From Pholis gunnellus (taxonomy: Eukaryota > Chordata > Actinopteri > Perciformes > Pholidae): a DNA stretch of 64,000 nucleotides. Shown here piece after piece: positions 1 to 12,572 of this stretch (its first letter is position 1; each line of letters opens with the position of its first letter). Position numbers and translations under genes: made by a program. Under the pieces are notes generated by a model. That model had not been told where the DNA came from. It did not search any database and worked only from the letters and a program-made list of their open reading frames with translations. The stretch is taken from assembly GCA_910591455.2 (NCBI GenBank), contig OU342806.1, positions 27,839,517 to 27,903,516 of the forward strand, given 5' to 3'.

Positions 1-3000
1 GTCTTCCAACGCCTCTCATTAAGGATCTTCTTCCTTATCTGACAGTGTGTCAGCTGGATGAGCTCCAGCCTGCCCTCAACCAGAGAGGTAACAACTGAAG
101 TTTCCTCTATTTTGTTTTTGCTCACAGAGATGGCACTTTTTTTTTAACTCATGATTAAATTAGTCATTTTTTCGTTTGCTTTGTCTCAGGGGTGTCCACT
201 CACTCTGGGTGGATTGGAGTCCTACAGGACATGTGTGGACCTAACCATGTAGGTGCAGGTGCAATGTCTCCTTTTTATAATGACCAATCTCATATACTGT
301 AGTAACATCCAGGACCCAGACGTGTTACGTACCCTGTGTTTCATTTCAGGTCACAGACTTTGACACAGAAGAAGAGGCCAAACACGAAGTAATGAGGATG
401 CTTTTTACTCTCGTATTCTACGGCTTCACCAACCCTTTCGTCAAACGGAACATCACAAACTTGAACACCCCGTCCTTCCTGTGGGCGGCGGCTAAATGCA
501 TCAAACATTTTCTGCTCACTACGCCAGTTGAGAGTTTAACCGCCGAGCGGCGGCCTCTCCTGAACCTCCTAGAGAAGCGTATCTGGAGCGTTGGTGTGTC
601 GCAGAGCATTGATATATCAAAGAGGAGGACGCAAACTGCGTTGTACGTCCTCCATCGCTTGCTGGACCACGGGGTGGCCAAAAAAGTCGTGGTACATGTG
701 CAGTGTCCCATAGTGCTTGCCTGGATCCTACATGGCAGGGGATCTCAGTATGTAAATCCCGACTTGAAGGACCTACTGAACAGCAAAAAGGCGAGCTGTA
801 TTTCACAAGCCGCTTCAGCCAGCTCAGACGGGCCCAGTATCGGTTCAGGTCTTGGGACCAGAGCTTCCGAGGATCATGTCACTCCCTGCAAACGCTCCAA
901 ATTGGACTCTGCGGCGGAATCTAGGAAAGCAAACTTTACATTGGACCCACAGGCTCTCTGTAAAACCTTCAGTCCGCGTGACGTTCCCTCGGCGGGTGCT
1001 TGTCCGTGGGGACGGATCGATTGTCTGGACATCAGGCAGTGTGGGTCTGACTCCCTCAGAGTGCTGAACTCTGCCCTGCCCACATTCGTCTGCCTTCGCT
1101 CTCTAACTCTTCACAGCTTTTGTAAGTTTTTAACTTGTGTATCTAGGGGAGGGGGGGTTCAGGGGGCATCCCGGTCTTTGCACCATGTATCTGTGCTTCC
1201 ACGCTATCAGCAGCATTGACACATTGAGGTCTATGAATTTCCTCCAGCACTGGTGACAACAAAGGTGATGAATCCCTTTTCCTTCCTCATAACACATTTG
1301 TAAAGCTAGATCGCAGTCTTCTTCCTCGCTGCCTTTGTTGGTGCACTGCTGCACAGCTTCCTGTCGATCTGAACTAAATCACACCAGCAGGTCAAGAAAT
1401 AGTCTGATATTCATAAACATATGCATCATTTTCTTGTTAATGGTGGGCTGCTTGGAATCGGAAGTCTCTGACACTAACCAAAGTCAGTTATTTTTACGAT
1501 AAATTTGACCAAATTCCAATTGAAATTTCTCCGTCCAGTATAGTACAATGCAAGTGACTGGAAATGTACCTGTTGTGCCCATGATATTGATCAATTTACA
1601 AACAATTTGTTGGCACAAACTTAAGTTAACTCATTCAGCTCCATTGTATTTGGGTGGAGGCAGAATTCTTTAGAGAACTGTGTCTCAAAAACCTCGACAA
1701 ACAAAACTACAACCATCTCCATGGACACATACCTCTATGGGCTGTGAAACTGAACCTTTAGTTTCAACAATACAACTGAGCATTGTCCATGTAGAATTTG
1801 TATTACCATCGCACTTTATTTGTGTTTTGATAATGGAATTCAGATTTCCTTTACACTTTGCTGTAGAGAATGTGCTGCTCTCTGTTGTGTAAGAGAAAAC
1901 CCCTCACCGCTCGCTTGTTCATAAGTACTTTGGACACTAATTGAAATACTCTGTAGGAGACTGAACTAAGTCCTGAATATTCTATTAACATGTAGGCTAC
2001 ATACAGTGGATATAAAGTCTACACACTCCTGTTAAAATGCCAGGTTTTTGTGATGTAAATAAATGAGACCAAGATAAATCATGTCAGAACTTTTTCCACC
2101 ATTAATGTGACTTATAACGTGAACAATTCAATTGAAAACCAAACTGAAATCTTTTAGGGGGAAAAATAAAAAACTTAGAATAACCCTTAAACTAATACTT
2201 TGTTGAAGCACCTTTTGATTGTATTACAGCACGCAGTCTTTTTGGGTAGGAGTCTGTTAGCTTGGCCCTTCTTGACTTGGCAGTATTTGCCCACTCTTCT
2301 TTGCTAAAGCGCTCCAAATCTGTGAGATTGCGAGGGCATGATGCTGCCACCACCATGCTTCACTGTGGGTATGGTGTTCTTTGGGTGATGTGCATTATTG
2401 TTTATAGCCAAACATACCTCTTGGAATTATGGACAAAAAGTTCAACCTTGGTTTCATCAGGCCATAACAGTTTCCCACATGCTTTTGGGAGACTTCATGT
2501 ATGTTTTTGCAAAATTTAGCCGGGCGTTGGATGTTTTTCTTCATAAGAAAAGGTTCCGTCTTGCCACCCTACCCCATAGCCCAAACATATGAAGAATACG
2601 GGAGATTGTTGTCACATGTAGTACACAGCCAGTACTTGCCAGAAATTCCTGCAGCTCCTTTAATGTTGCTGTAGGCCTCTTGGAAGCCTCCCTGACCAGT
2701 TTTCTTATCGTCTTTTCATCAATTTTGGAGGGATGTCCAGTTCTTGGTAATGTCACTGCTGTGCTACATTTTCTCCACTTGATGATGACTGTCTTCACTG
2801 TGTTCCATGGTACATCTAATGCCTTGGAAACTCTTTTGTACCCTTCTCCTGACTGATACCTTTCAACAATGAGATCCCTCTGATGCTTTGGAAGCTCTCT
2901 GCGGACCATGGCTTTTGCTGTAAGATGCAACAAAGAAAATGTCAGGAAACCCCGACTAGAACAGCTGAACTTTATTTGGGATTAATCAGAGTCAATTTAA

Positions 3001-6000
3001 ATGATGGCAGGTGTGTGCTGACTACTATTTAACATGAGTTTGAATGTGATTGGTTAATTCTAAACACAGCCACAAGATTTCAGTTAGTTTTTAAATTGAG
3101 TTGTTCACGTTGTAGGTCACATTAATGGTGGAAAAGGTTCTGACACGATTTATCTTGGTCTCATTTCTCACAAAAACCTGGCATTTTAACAGGGGTGTGA
3201 GACTTTTTATATCCACTGTATGTGTAGTACTTGGATGGAATGGCATACTGAAATCTACATCCGATAAGTACCACATACACGAACTCTCTCTTTAAACTGC
3301 AGTAACATTTAAAGGGGATGAATTAAATCCATGGGCTCTGTAGACAGCATTGCTGAATTGAAACCATTTAATCAGTTGACAAAACTAAAAGCGAGTGTAG
3401 ACGGCACATTTTTGTTGTGGGGGTGCAGGAATAATTAGTTCTAACTTGTTTGTGCAGTGACCTTCAGGGACTCGGATGTGTTGTCGCTGGCCAGAGCCCT
3501 GAAACAGCTGTCGGAGAGCTCCCGCAGCTCTCTCGCCGATCTGAGCATCAGCGTCCTGCCGTGCACCCGGCTTGTGAAGGTCCTGCTGGACGCGAGCCCC
3601 AACCTGACGTCCCTGCACGCGGAGATCCAGACTCTGATGTGGGGGCCACGCCTCTTACTGCATCATCCCAGTACTGCGGAGTCAGACATGTCAGGTGCTG
3701 TGAAAAGCTTCTACTCAAAGGGAAGTTACACTTCATGTGTGCAGGATTGAAAGTGTGTCATGTTGTTTGGAGAAATAAGAGATGAACCAGTCCAGATTTA
3801 TGCAACTAATTCTGTAGTGAAGCGTTTCTCAATGGAGGTGCATTCAGGGAACGTCGCAGGGTTTGCTGGAAGCAATATTTTTGGAAGGTGGGCGTTGAGG
3901 TTTTCTTGGTAGCCGTTTGCAAGTGTCTGTCTGTCCTACATTCGAGAACAGGAGGCTGAATTCTCTTATTGTATTTGGATAGAAGCAACATCTAAATAAT
4001 GTCATGTTAATGTAGACCTAAACTGCTTTGTTCAAAATGGATCAGTACAGCAGAATGACACAGAGTTTTAAATACAAATACTGCTAATACTACAGCAGTG
4101 TAGGGTATAATTATCCACCTCCTTACCCCTCAGCTGAGCAGCTGCCCCTGGAGAAGCTGGACATCAAAGTGGCGGAGCTCCAGACAGATCTGAGCTTCGT
4201 CACAGCCGTGCTGAGACGCTGTCCACGTTTCACCTCTCTTCACCTAGCCGGGATGAGATTATCAACCAGCTCTTCTCTGAGCCAACTCTTCACCACTCTC
4301 TCAGGTATGTGTGCGATGTCACTGTACGAGGTTCACCGCAGGGCGAGTTTACAGGCCTACAGTGTACACAAAGCATCGTATTTCCCCCCATGTGTACAGA
4401 GGATTCCCAGTGGGTCAAAGCATTTTAAATGTTTAGAATTGACATCTTGACCGCATAAGTCTGGTGATATTCTATATTTTTCAAATATTGTGTGTATCAG
4501 AACCTGATGTATCTTCTTCCTCTATGCCACAGAGCTCCATTGATGTGCATAAACTATGAAGGCAAATCACTGTCAAAATCCGAGAGCGCAAATGAGATCC
4601 ATGCGCTCGCGTATTTTACTTTGACGAGCTTTTTTATATCACTCCGCGAGCAAAATTCGCTCGAGAAGCTTAAACCTGTTCGCTCGCGAAACTTTATTCT
4701 GCCCGCTCTCAAGTCTTTTTTCTGCTCGCTCGCGAGTAGTTTTTCTTTTTGACAGTAAAGTGGGCGGACCCAGTCTCCCTTGTATCTCGACATCTAATTG
4801 GTTACAATGCTCGTCTTTGGATAAACCGGATATTAATCAGAAATACACTCTATGCATTGTTAATGTGGTTAATGACTATTCTAGGTGGAAACGTCTGGTT
4901 TTTAATGAAATATCTACATAGGTGTATAGAGGCCCATTTCCAGCAACTACCACTCCAATGTTCTAATGGTACATTGTGTTTGCTAATCGCCTTAGAAGAC
5001 TAATTGATGATTAGAAAACCCTTGAAAACAGTTATGCTGGTGAGAGAAGCTATAAAACTGGCCTTCCTTTGAGCTAGCGAGTATCTGGAGCATCACATTT
5101 GTGGGTTCGATTATACTCTCAACATGGCCAGAAAAAGAGAACTTTCATGTGAAACTCGCCAGTCTATTCTTGTTCTTAGAAATGAAGCTATTCCATGTGA
5201 GAAATTGCAAAGAAACTGAAAATTGACACAAAATTGTCTGGGTGACCCCAAACCTTTGAACGGTAGTGTATATATAGATGTTTATCAGGAGGTATTGAGA
5301 TACACTATCACACTGCTGTTTTTTTTACTGGATTTGTTGCTTATAAGAAATATAGAGTAACACCAGCATTACCCTTTAAGAACTACTTTTCGAACCATAT
5401 ATCACCCGATTTGAAATGTGTTTTGTTCAACACAAATGCATAACCAAATCCATCGTGGTACAGATTTAGTCTTTGTGACTTTTGCAGTTTAACTTGTCAG
5501 TTGTCTCTACTAAGCTTTTCTGTGCTGGAGTTTCTTGTTACTAATCAGTCGGCATAAACACAGGTACAAATATATGTACAATAAGCTAATATAATGTAGG
5601 GGTGGGAATCGCCAGAGATCCCGTGATATGATGTTATCACGATACTTAGATCACGATACGATATTATCACGATACTTAGGTCACGATACGATATTATCAC
5701 GACACTTGGGTCACGATACGATATTATCACGATAATGCGATATGCTAAGTATTGCGATAACATATATTGCGATTTATTACCTTTTTTCAACTGCAAATGA
5801 TGTCCCCAAAGGAAAACTGTGTCAACATGTTTTATCTAATAAGTTTTCAGTCTGTTCGTCTCACTTCAATCATTTTTATTGCAGCAAAATGGGATTGTCA
5901 AGCAGACAGACTGACCAACACTGTCATAAAAAGCTGTCATAAATGTTGCACCTGACAAACTGAATGCAAACATGTCTATAACTTCTATAAGTACGATATA

Positions 6001-9000
6001 AGAGTTATATAACTGGTATAACTTGCAATGCGTGGACGTCGAGGGCAGAGAGCCAGTTATGCGCTGCACTCTCCCCATGAGCCTGGCTGCTGTTGGCAGA
6101 TTTAACGCCCGTTGTAAGGCCAGATTGAGCGGGTGAGCGAAACACTTCACATGCAGCCAGGCACATGCAGCATATGCTGCAAACAATGAAAAGACGCTGC
6201 CATATTTACGTCTAGATGACGTTATGTTGAGTGTTGATGGAGCTGCTACAATGTTAGCATAGCCTAGCACTGACGCTGCGTTAATCGCGTTTGGTGTGAA
6301 CGCAGCATTACGTGTACTGCTCTAGTTTGGAGAACGAGAGACATCAGTCGCCAGTCCTTTGTGAGATATTGTGCTGTTATAGACACATAGGAATCCACTG
6401 CGCTTAACTCTTACTGCTGTACTCAAAGATTCCTCCACTAAGCTTCACTTCACTTCTCTGTAGAGCTTGGGCACAGCTGTGTCGGTGAAAAAACGCCGCG
6501 ACGGCCTTCCTTGTTAAATAAAAAACCAAATAAATCCAGACGTCTGATTCAAACGCGGACGGCACATTTCTGATTTCTTTCTCCGGTCGATGTCTCTCTT
6601 TGTTTTGACCAACTTCCTACCAATCACACTGACCCATGATCTCTGCTGACCTCACCAGAAAACAACTCAGCACCATCTAGTGGACTGAAAAAGCAATTGA
6701 CTTTATTTTTCTAGTACCAAAAAGTTTATAGTTTATAGAATAAAAGATCGATACTTGGCTTCCGTGTATCGATACAATATCGCCACGCAAAATATCGCGA
6801 TACTATGCTGTATCGATTTTTTCCCCCACCCCTAATATAATGCCTGCCCTGCCCTAATATCGGCCTGGTCCATTTATCTGTCTAACTCTTAACCACATTT
6901 AATCTCTATACTTTTAGAGTCAAATCCCCTCCTGAGGAGTCTCAACTTGGAGGACCTGAAGCTGTCCGATTGTCTCCCCGAGATCCTAAATCTACTGAGA
7001 GACTGCAAGTTGGAAGGTAAGAAAAGGAGAACGACTCGTGACTGCAGGGGAACAAGTCAAGTCAGCTTTAGCCGGTCCAAGTCGAGCCGCGATGTCCTGT
7101 TTTTAAGCTTCTAACTGAATCTCTGGATTGGAGTTTACCTTCACTCCTGTGCTCCAGTTTATACTGCCACACATCAGCCTTACTTTACTGTGTACGGCTC
7201 AATCAAAGCATTGAGAGGCTTTTAATGTGAAGGAGTTGTTGTTGTGTTTATCATTGATTTAGTGGAGCTTTGCAGGTGGTGCTGATCGTCAATGACGACA
7301 GGTCTGACGCAACATGATATATTCTGTTATTCAATTTTATAGTAACGGCTACAAAATATACTTAAAGTACTCATTATGCAGAATAGTATATTGGATTATA
7401 ACTATTAATGCATAAAGTATTCATCACTTTAATCTTGCAGCTGGTGAAGATGGAGCTCACATTAGTTACTTTATATACTGCTGGGTGGTTAAATCTATAA
7501 TAATACATCAACATTTATTAGTTGATTGTATTTAGTTTTCATCGTCAGAATCTGCAAAGTAACGAAAGCTGTCAGACACTTTTGAAAAGCACGATACGAT
7601 CCACTGAGATGTAGTAGAGGTAAGAAGTAGCATAAAATGTACTAGAGTAAATGTACTTAGTTACTTTCCTCCACTGGCTGTGCGGTGGAGAAACACTTGT
7701 ACTCTGCCAACGCAGCTCGACTGACTCTCGGCTCCCTTAGAATACCTTTGGTGACACAGTCCATAATGTCTGAATCCTACACATAGGGGCTTTAAACCTG
7801 TTCACTTTTAGCAGAGGCTTCACATATCTACTTCAGTTCATGATATGACCTGGAGCCCAAGGTTAGAAATAAGATGTTAATGTTAAGTTCTCTTTCTAAA
7901 GCTGCGTTATGCAGAAGTTTGGCTAATGCTAAGTCCTGCACTCTGCCGTCAAGTACAGCTTGATCCGGGACGCCACCACGAAGCCAGGTCTCACGTAGCT
8001 GTTAGCCTGAACCTTCCTCCGACTACACATTAGCCAGGGTGCTGGCTGCTGGAGTAGCCTTAGGTCCTAGCTGGGTGAGCTCAGCTTCCATCCTCCCTCT
8101 CCTCCATAGGGCGGTCAGTGGCGTTTGGACTGGCAGGTTCGGCGGTGATCTTCTCAAGGTCCGCTCCATACAAATGAATCCAATTCCTACGCTTCCTTCC
8201 CCGTTGTTGATGAGTTACATTACAGTCATTTAGCAGACGCTTTTATCCAAAGCGACAATTACAATTCAGATTCTATCTACACAGTAGGCACAGCTACGGG
8301 AGCAATTTTGGAGTTAAGTGTCTTGCTCAAGGACACATCGACATGCGACTAGCGGGGCCGGGGATCGAACCACCGATCCACTGATTGAAGGCCCTGCTCC
8401 CCACTTAGCCACAGTCACTCCCCAGATTCTTCTCTCATATGCCAAAAGTGCTCTAGCAATAATGACAAAAAGACAACAAATCAAGAGAAAACATGTAATA
8501 AAACTCATGGCAGCCATGGTCTCAGCCTCTCGATGTTTAACCATCTGCCGTTTTCCTCTCCCACTCTCAGAGCTGCGCTTTAGTGACTGCCGCCTCGTTG
8601 AGCACTGGAGCAACAAGGAGGAGAGTTTGCAGCGGCTGGTGGCCGCTCTGAAGGCGGTGCCCTCCCTCCACACACTCAGCTTGGCTCAGAACCGGCTGGG
8701 TAAGTGCTTCACGTCTCTCCATTGACGGGATTCAACTCCGGGATCATCGGTGCCAATACTGACATGCTGTTACTGTCTCTGTTGCCATGAAAGTGCCTTT
8801 TCTAAAGCTGTGTACAAAATAGAATGTAGGCTCTTTGTATTGAGATGTTGATAGCAAACCTATTTCTTATGTTTATCATTGAGCTGGTAATCGATAATCA
8901 TCAGATCAAGATCCTTATCCTGTAGATTATGGAATTGATATGGAATTTTTTCAGGGGTATCTTAATAAATCTGTTAGTCAGTTTAAAGATAGGGGTCTAA

Positions 9001-10442
9001 ATCCACAGTCCTCATTCTGTGCACTCTGAAGTTCAGCTGAAGATCTTTGTTATCAAAACATGTCATATTTTTGAAAAGGAATCCCCATTAGCTTCCACTG
9101 GGAGTCCGTTAAAGTGAATGAACTGTGGGTCCGTGATTGAGGTAAATAGAAGGTTGTCAGTTGTAAAATCTGAGAAGAGGCCCAAGGCCCCCCCCCACGG
9201 CAAACATCAGAAAAGGAGCCTTCATAATAAACTCTTTGAATCCTATTAATAACTTTTCATCCAGAGTGCAGATGTTGAGAAACCGTAACATTCAGGAGTA
9301 ACCAGGTCAGCTGTTATAGACAATGTTGTGACATGACATCTTTACAATGATGATCCTTTGTCCACATGAAATCCCTGAGACTTCTAAACACTGTGGATTG
9401 ATTGAGAGTGGGGAGTTCAGTTCAAGTTTTCTTTTCTCTTCAGTGGAGACACTACAGGTGAATACAGTTTATACCACCATGAAGCTTCCACAGCTGATTA
9501 CTTACATCAGTTAAACGGTTTCTGAATGTTATGTGTACATTTTGTGTGCTTTGAACGTGAATGGTGATAATAGGTTTGTGCTTGTTGCGCCTTCCAAAAG
9601 ATCAATTCATATTAGTTTTCAGTCTCAACAGACAGGTGACCCATACATGTGCTATTGGTGCGTCTCTAAATCATGAAAGCAAATGAAATATTCACTTAAT
9701 ATATGGTAACTGTGTCAACAGCCAAGAACGTGTGGGTGCTGGCGGAGCTGTTCTCAGGACCCTCGCCGAGCTCAGTGAGACGACTCGACATCAGGTGAGC
9801 GCTGCCTCGGGCTTCAGCTTAGTTCAAGGTCGACGTGGTGAAGCCGGTGCCAGAACATGACGTGACCGCTGCCTGTGTGCCGCGGCACTTACTCGTGCAC
9901 CTCTACATTTTCTGTAACTTGGTGCATAGTCCATAAATGTGAGATATGAGTTTACAGTTATTACAATCCCTCCTCTACATTGTGGAGGTTGGTTTATGGC
10001 GATTTTCCAGTTACACTCGTTGTCTTTTTGATTCTTCACACTCTGAGAATAAAGCGACGACATGTGCATTGAGCATGAAGGCCTTTCGCTCTATCTGCAG
10101 AGGCATAAACCAAACACCACTTATTAGCTGCTGAACCACCAGTCATATACATATATACATATTTCTCTTTTCAGCCTTAGCAAGTCAAGTCAGCTGAGAT
10201 AAAGTCAAAAGCATGATGGCTCCTCAACTTTTGACTCTACATGTTGTTGGGACTAAGACGTTAGCATGTGATGTTGTATTTACTGTTACTGTGCCTCTAA
10301 AGTCTACATTACACCATATACCTAAAAAATTAATAATGATTGCATGATTTACCCCGTAATGTGTTTATCATTATGGATTTCATTTTCTAGAATAAACAAT
10401 AGACATTATTGTATGAAGTATGGAGGGAAAGAGGAAAAAAGA

Positions 10443-10488
<46 letters not shown>

Positions 10489-11159
10489 AGTTGTGGAACC
10501 TAACGAAGTACACTTACTCTAGTACTGTACTTCTTACAAAGCTACACAATTTTATATTTATTTTATGAAATACAATGCATTGTTACACAGTTAATTAAAC
10601 CACCTAACGGTAAATAAAAATGAATAAAATTAGCTCATTACAAATGCATCTTACAGTTTATTGCATCAATAATAATAATAATCTATTATTATTTATATAT
10701 ATATATATATATATTAATGTAACAACTACAGAGCCCATTTGACTGTATAGTGAGTACTTTTACTTGTATACTTTAAGTACATTTACTTAATTATATTTGT
10801 ACATACTGTTATTTAATTCAGACTTTGAATTTAGGACTTTGTTGGGACTTGTAACAGATTGTTTAGTTTGTTATCGTGATATTAGTAGCTCACAACGTTA
10901 CATCTTTATGTCAATGCGCTGCCTTTTTGTCCTGAACAGCTCCAACTTCATTCTGCCGGCTGAGCTGCTGGAGTTCGCTAAGAGGTTGAGGACACATCGT
11001 CCACCGCAGCGGCTGACCCTTGACCTCAGGATAAACCCAGCGGACAGAGACCTCGACACGTGGAACGCTGCGCTGAAGATGCTTCGTCCGTTCTGTGTTC
11101 TTCTGGTGAAAGGGTGGAGTTCCTCACACACAATGGCCGACTACATCAGCAACATGTGA
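1..11159 (+). CDS. lrrc41: LRRC41 (MUF1-like leucine-rich repeat protein), 5'-partial, nine exons
   Basis: Nine exons join in frame with GT-AG introns: 1-87, 190-248, 350-1121, 3458-3694, 4134-4304, 6918-7016, 8571-8699, 9722-9794 and 10940-11159 (TGA at 11157-11159), about 615 codons. The first visible codons read LPTPLIKDLLPYL, like the LRRC41 N-terminal region. Exon 3 encodes a helical domain containing ALYVLHRLLDHGVAKKV, then a low-complexity serine-rich linker. Exons 4-9 carry leucine-rich repeats (for example LEKLDIKVAEL, LRSLNLEDLKL, LHTLSLAQNRL). The C-terminus ends MADYISNM. Family knowledge: LRRC41 is a substrate-recognition subunit of elongin B/C-cullin E3 ligases; its N-terminal BC-box lies left of the window. 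All splice phases agree, so the structure is well supported. Orthology rests on remembered family features rather than an alignment. The introns are heavily invaded by transposable elements. Confidence 0.82.
350..1121 (+). CDS. lrrc41: lrrc41 large exon 3 (helical domain and linker)
   Basis: The exon follows acceptor tttcag at 344-349 and ends at donor gtaagt at 1122, leaving phase 1. Frame starts VTDFDTEEEAKHEVM. A methionine at 392 is internal and not the start, because upstream exons continue the same frame. The second half (about residues 140-200 of this exon) is Ser/Arg/Lys-rich with no clear fold, matching the variable linker between the helical N-terminal domain and the leucine-rich repeats in this family. 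Confidence 0.8.
2004..3218 (-). mobile_element. Tc1/mariner element, internally deleted, with long inverted repeats
   Basis: Flanked by TA at 2002-2003 and 3219-3220. Both ends begin CAGTGGATATAAA and the inverted arms stay similar for about 150 bp (2004-2158 against 3076-3218). On the - strand 2541-2933 encodes a Tc1 transposase N-terminus: HTH-type region QRDLIVERYQSGEGYKRVSK, then IIKWRK, and a second HTH with TLKELQEFLAS. Downstream the reading is broken; antisense traces of the catalytic half remain at about 2260-2520. At 1.2 kb it is shorter than a typical 1.6-kb Tc1 element. It sits in lrrc41 intron 3 and cannot encode a working transposase. Confidence 0.9.
2541..2933 (-). pseudogene. 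Tc1-like transposase, N-terminal remnant
   Basis: This is 130 codons of the paired-type DNA-binding half of a Tc1 transposase: two helix-turn-helix regions joined by a GRPR-like hinge (here RTGHPSK). The DDE catalytic residues are absent from this frame, so the product could at most bind the inverted repeats. The upstream methionine at 2933 adds residues before the usual start, MVRRELPKHQRD. Confidence 0.8.
4555..4830 (+). repeat. CTCGAG/CTCGCG-rich short repeat, copy 1
   Basis: First of three copies in the window (others 12782-13076 and, inverted, 44016-44309). The shared unit runs from TATGAAGGCAAAT to GGATAAACCGGA. Inside it, ACTGTCAAAA and TTTTTGACAGT form an inverted pair about 190 bp apart. 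The core is dense in CTCGAG, GCTCGCGA and GAGCGC. It has no coding capacity and looks like a non-autonomous DNA element. The sequence immediately to its right is Tc1-derived, so this copy may have landed in an older Tc1 copy. Confidence 0.75.
4831..5272 (+). mobile_element. Tc1-like element fragment with one terminal repeat
   Basis: Resembles a widespread fish Tc1 family: the transposase start reads MARKRELSCETRQSILVLRN from 5124 and breaks after about 30 codons. It is then joined directly to the terminal repeat GGTGACCCCAAACCTTTGAA at about 5241. The catalytic region and the left terminal repeat are missing, so it is an internally deleted relic. Confidence 0.8.
5597..6834 (-). mobile_element. 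hAT-family element with 8-bp target duplication and transposase remnant
   Basis: Termini TAGGGGTGGG (5597) and CCCACCCCTA (ends 6834) are perfect inverted repeats. The flanks carry an identical 8-bp duplication ATATAATG at 5589-5596 and 6835-6842, diagnostic of hAT. The ends are rich in ATCGATA/ATCACGATA words. On the - strand (5866-6270) a short frame includes CFAHPLNLALQRALNLPT, a pattern typical of the ZBED-type hAT transposase. The element is 1238 bp and internally deleted, so non-autonomous. It lies in lrrc41 intron 5. Confidence 0.92.
5632..5735. repeat. Short tandem repeat inside the hAT element
   Basis: Three to four tandem units of about 31 bp built on TCACGATACGATATTATCAC, differing by a few bases. 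This is a sub-terminal repeat of the hAT element, of the type bound by hAT transposases. Confidence 0.7.
7545..7680. repeat. AAGTA-rich dispersed fish repeat, fragment
   Basis: Contains TAGAGGTAAGAAGTAGCATAAAATG, and ends GTAAATGTACTTAGTTACTTTCCTCCACTG. Related copies occur near 10490-10870, 13118-13315 and 59529-59735. Class not assigned. Confidence 0.55.
8215..8421 (-). mobile_element. tRNA-derived SINE (V-SINE-like)
   Basis: Read on the - strand it starts with a polymerase III A-box, TGGCTAAGTGG (plus 8401-8411), and a B-box, GGTTCGATCCC (plus 8361-8371). Next comes the core GTGTCCTTGAGCAAGACACT and a tail with GCTTTGGATAAAAGCGTCTG. The order of tRNA head, conserved core and L2-like tail matches vertebrate V-SINEs. 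It is intronic in lrrc41 and no longer expected to be active. Confidence 0.85.
10443..10490. repeat. (TG)n(TA)n microsatellite
   Basis: Compound TG then TA dinucleotide tract in lrrc41 intron 8. A further TA tract lies at about 10695-10714. Confidence 0.85.
10490..10870. repeat. AAGTAC-type dispersed repeat, interrupted
   Basis: Begins TGTGGAACCTAACGAAGTAC and later has TACTTTAAGTACATTTACTT and a segment ending near GGACTTGTAACAG. It is the same family as the copies at 7545, 13118 and 59529, here split by AT-rich sequence. Confidence 0.5.
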
Positions 11160-11356
11160 AGAACGCTGTGTGTGTGTACGAAGTTAGCACTTAATGTTAA
11201 GTTTATAATAATTATAATCATAGTAGAACATACACTATTTTGCTTTGTAATTAGTTATGTGACACATTGATTGGTTCTACGTATGTTATTTTGTTTAATC
11301 AAATGTAACATTGAGTTTGTTGACTTGTATCAGACTGCACAATGGCTCAGTTGTAA

Positions 11357-11362
11357 AATAAA
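11357..11362 (+). terminator. lrrc41 polyadenylation signal AATAAA
   Basis: Canonical AATAAA about 200 bases after the lrrc41 stop codon, in AT-rich 3' UTR sequence. No other AATAAA lies closer to the stop. Confidence 0.6.
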
Positions 11363-12570
11363 AGAACATTGCGTTAGTTTGACATTTGAATCATTTATTA
11401 AACCAACGTCTGTTATACTTCCATAGTCTTCCCTCGGACAGAGTGTGAGTGATGAAGAAAGCTGGATATATATATACAGTATATATATCTATCCGTACAG
11501 ATCTACGGATGTGTGAAGATGCTTTTGGATTTCTAGATGTGTGACATTTGGGGTCACATGCAGCTCTTTGTGACAGGAAAGAGCTGCATCGGTGAATATC
11601 TGACAATATCCTTGTTTGTATTTGTAAAATAGACGGTAACTGATGATTTAGAGATGGGTTATAGAAATAATCTCTTTCAATTTGACTCTGCGTTATTTAA
11701 GCTGCTCTGTGCTCTAGATTATAACCAACCCAGTACTCTTTTCAGTTTTAATATGAGCGGTAATAGGCCGACAACCCATACAGGTTTTTAAATAAACTTT
11801 GTATTTAAATGCCTCTGAGCTCTAGTTTTATAATGACTACATATTTTGATATTCATATTGTTCTTATGTGGAGGAACCGAGGCCATATGATCATTGATCA
11901 TTTACACTGTATTTAACAACTATTTTTTACAAACTATGGGATTTGAATATTTCTTCTATTAACAAAATGCAGCTTCTCTAAATAGTGCTTTATTTCCCTA
12001 TATTTTGTATATCTATTAAATATTTTAAAGGTGTATATATATCAACTTGGAAGATTAATGTAGAAAAACGTGTGAAATGAAGTTAAAGCTTCAACGGTTT
12101 AGTTCAGCTTTAGTGTGAGACTCTTTTTCCTCTTGTGAAGCATGTTCAGGGTTGAATGTTGGATTCCTTTACATCACACAGTCACTAGACTGGACTTCTG
12201 TACTAACAATCACATCCACATCTGGATCAGTGGACGAAGATTTTAGCTCAAATGTTTACAGTGTTTTCATTGTCATCATAGAGAGAACACCATGTGACTC
12301 ATAAAAAGAAACATAACAGCCCTCCATTACCCAAGTTACTGAGAACACGACTTAAACGCAAAGCATGCTGGGAAGAGGGATAACAAGCTCACAACCTGTC
12401 TGAACAACTGTGGTTTGATGAGTTCAGTGTTCAAAGTTCTGAAATGGCTCCAAAGCAAAAATAATATTTCTCACTTTGTACTGAATCAAAAGAAGACGTT
12501 TTATATTATGAATGATGTTCACTGTTGGTGAAGTCTGAGGACTGGCTTGGTTTGTTGCTACAACTGAAGG
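11363..12570. other. AT-rich intergenic sequence, no gene seen
   Basis: Downstream flank of lrrc41. Short TA-rich stretches (11468-11490) but no credible exon, RNA gene or recognised element. Confidence 0.5.
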
Positions 12571-12572
12571 TT

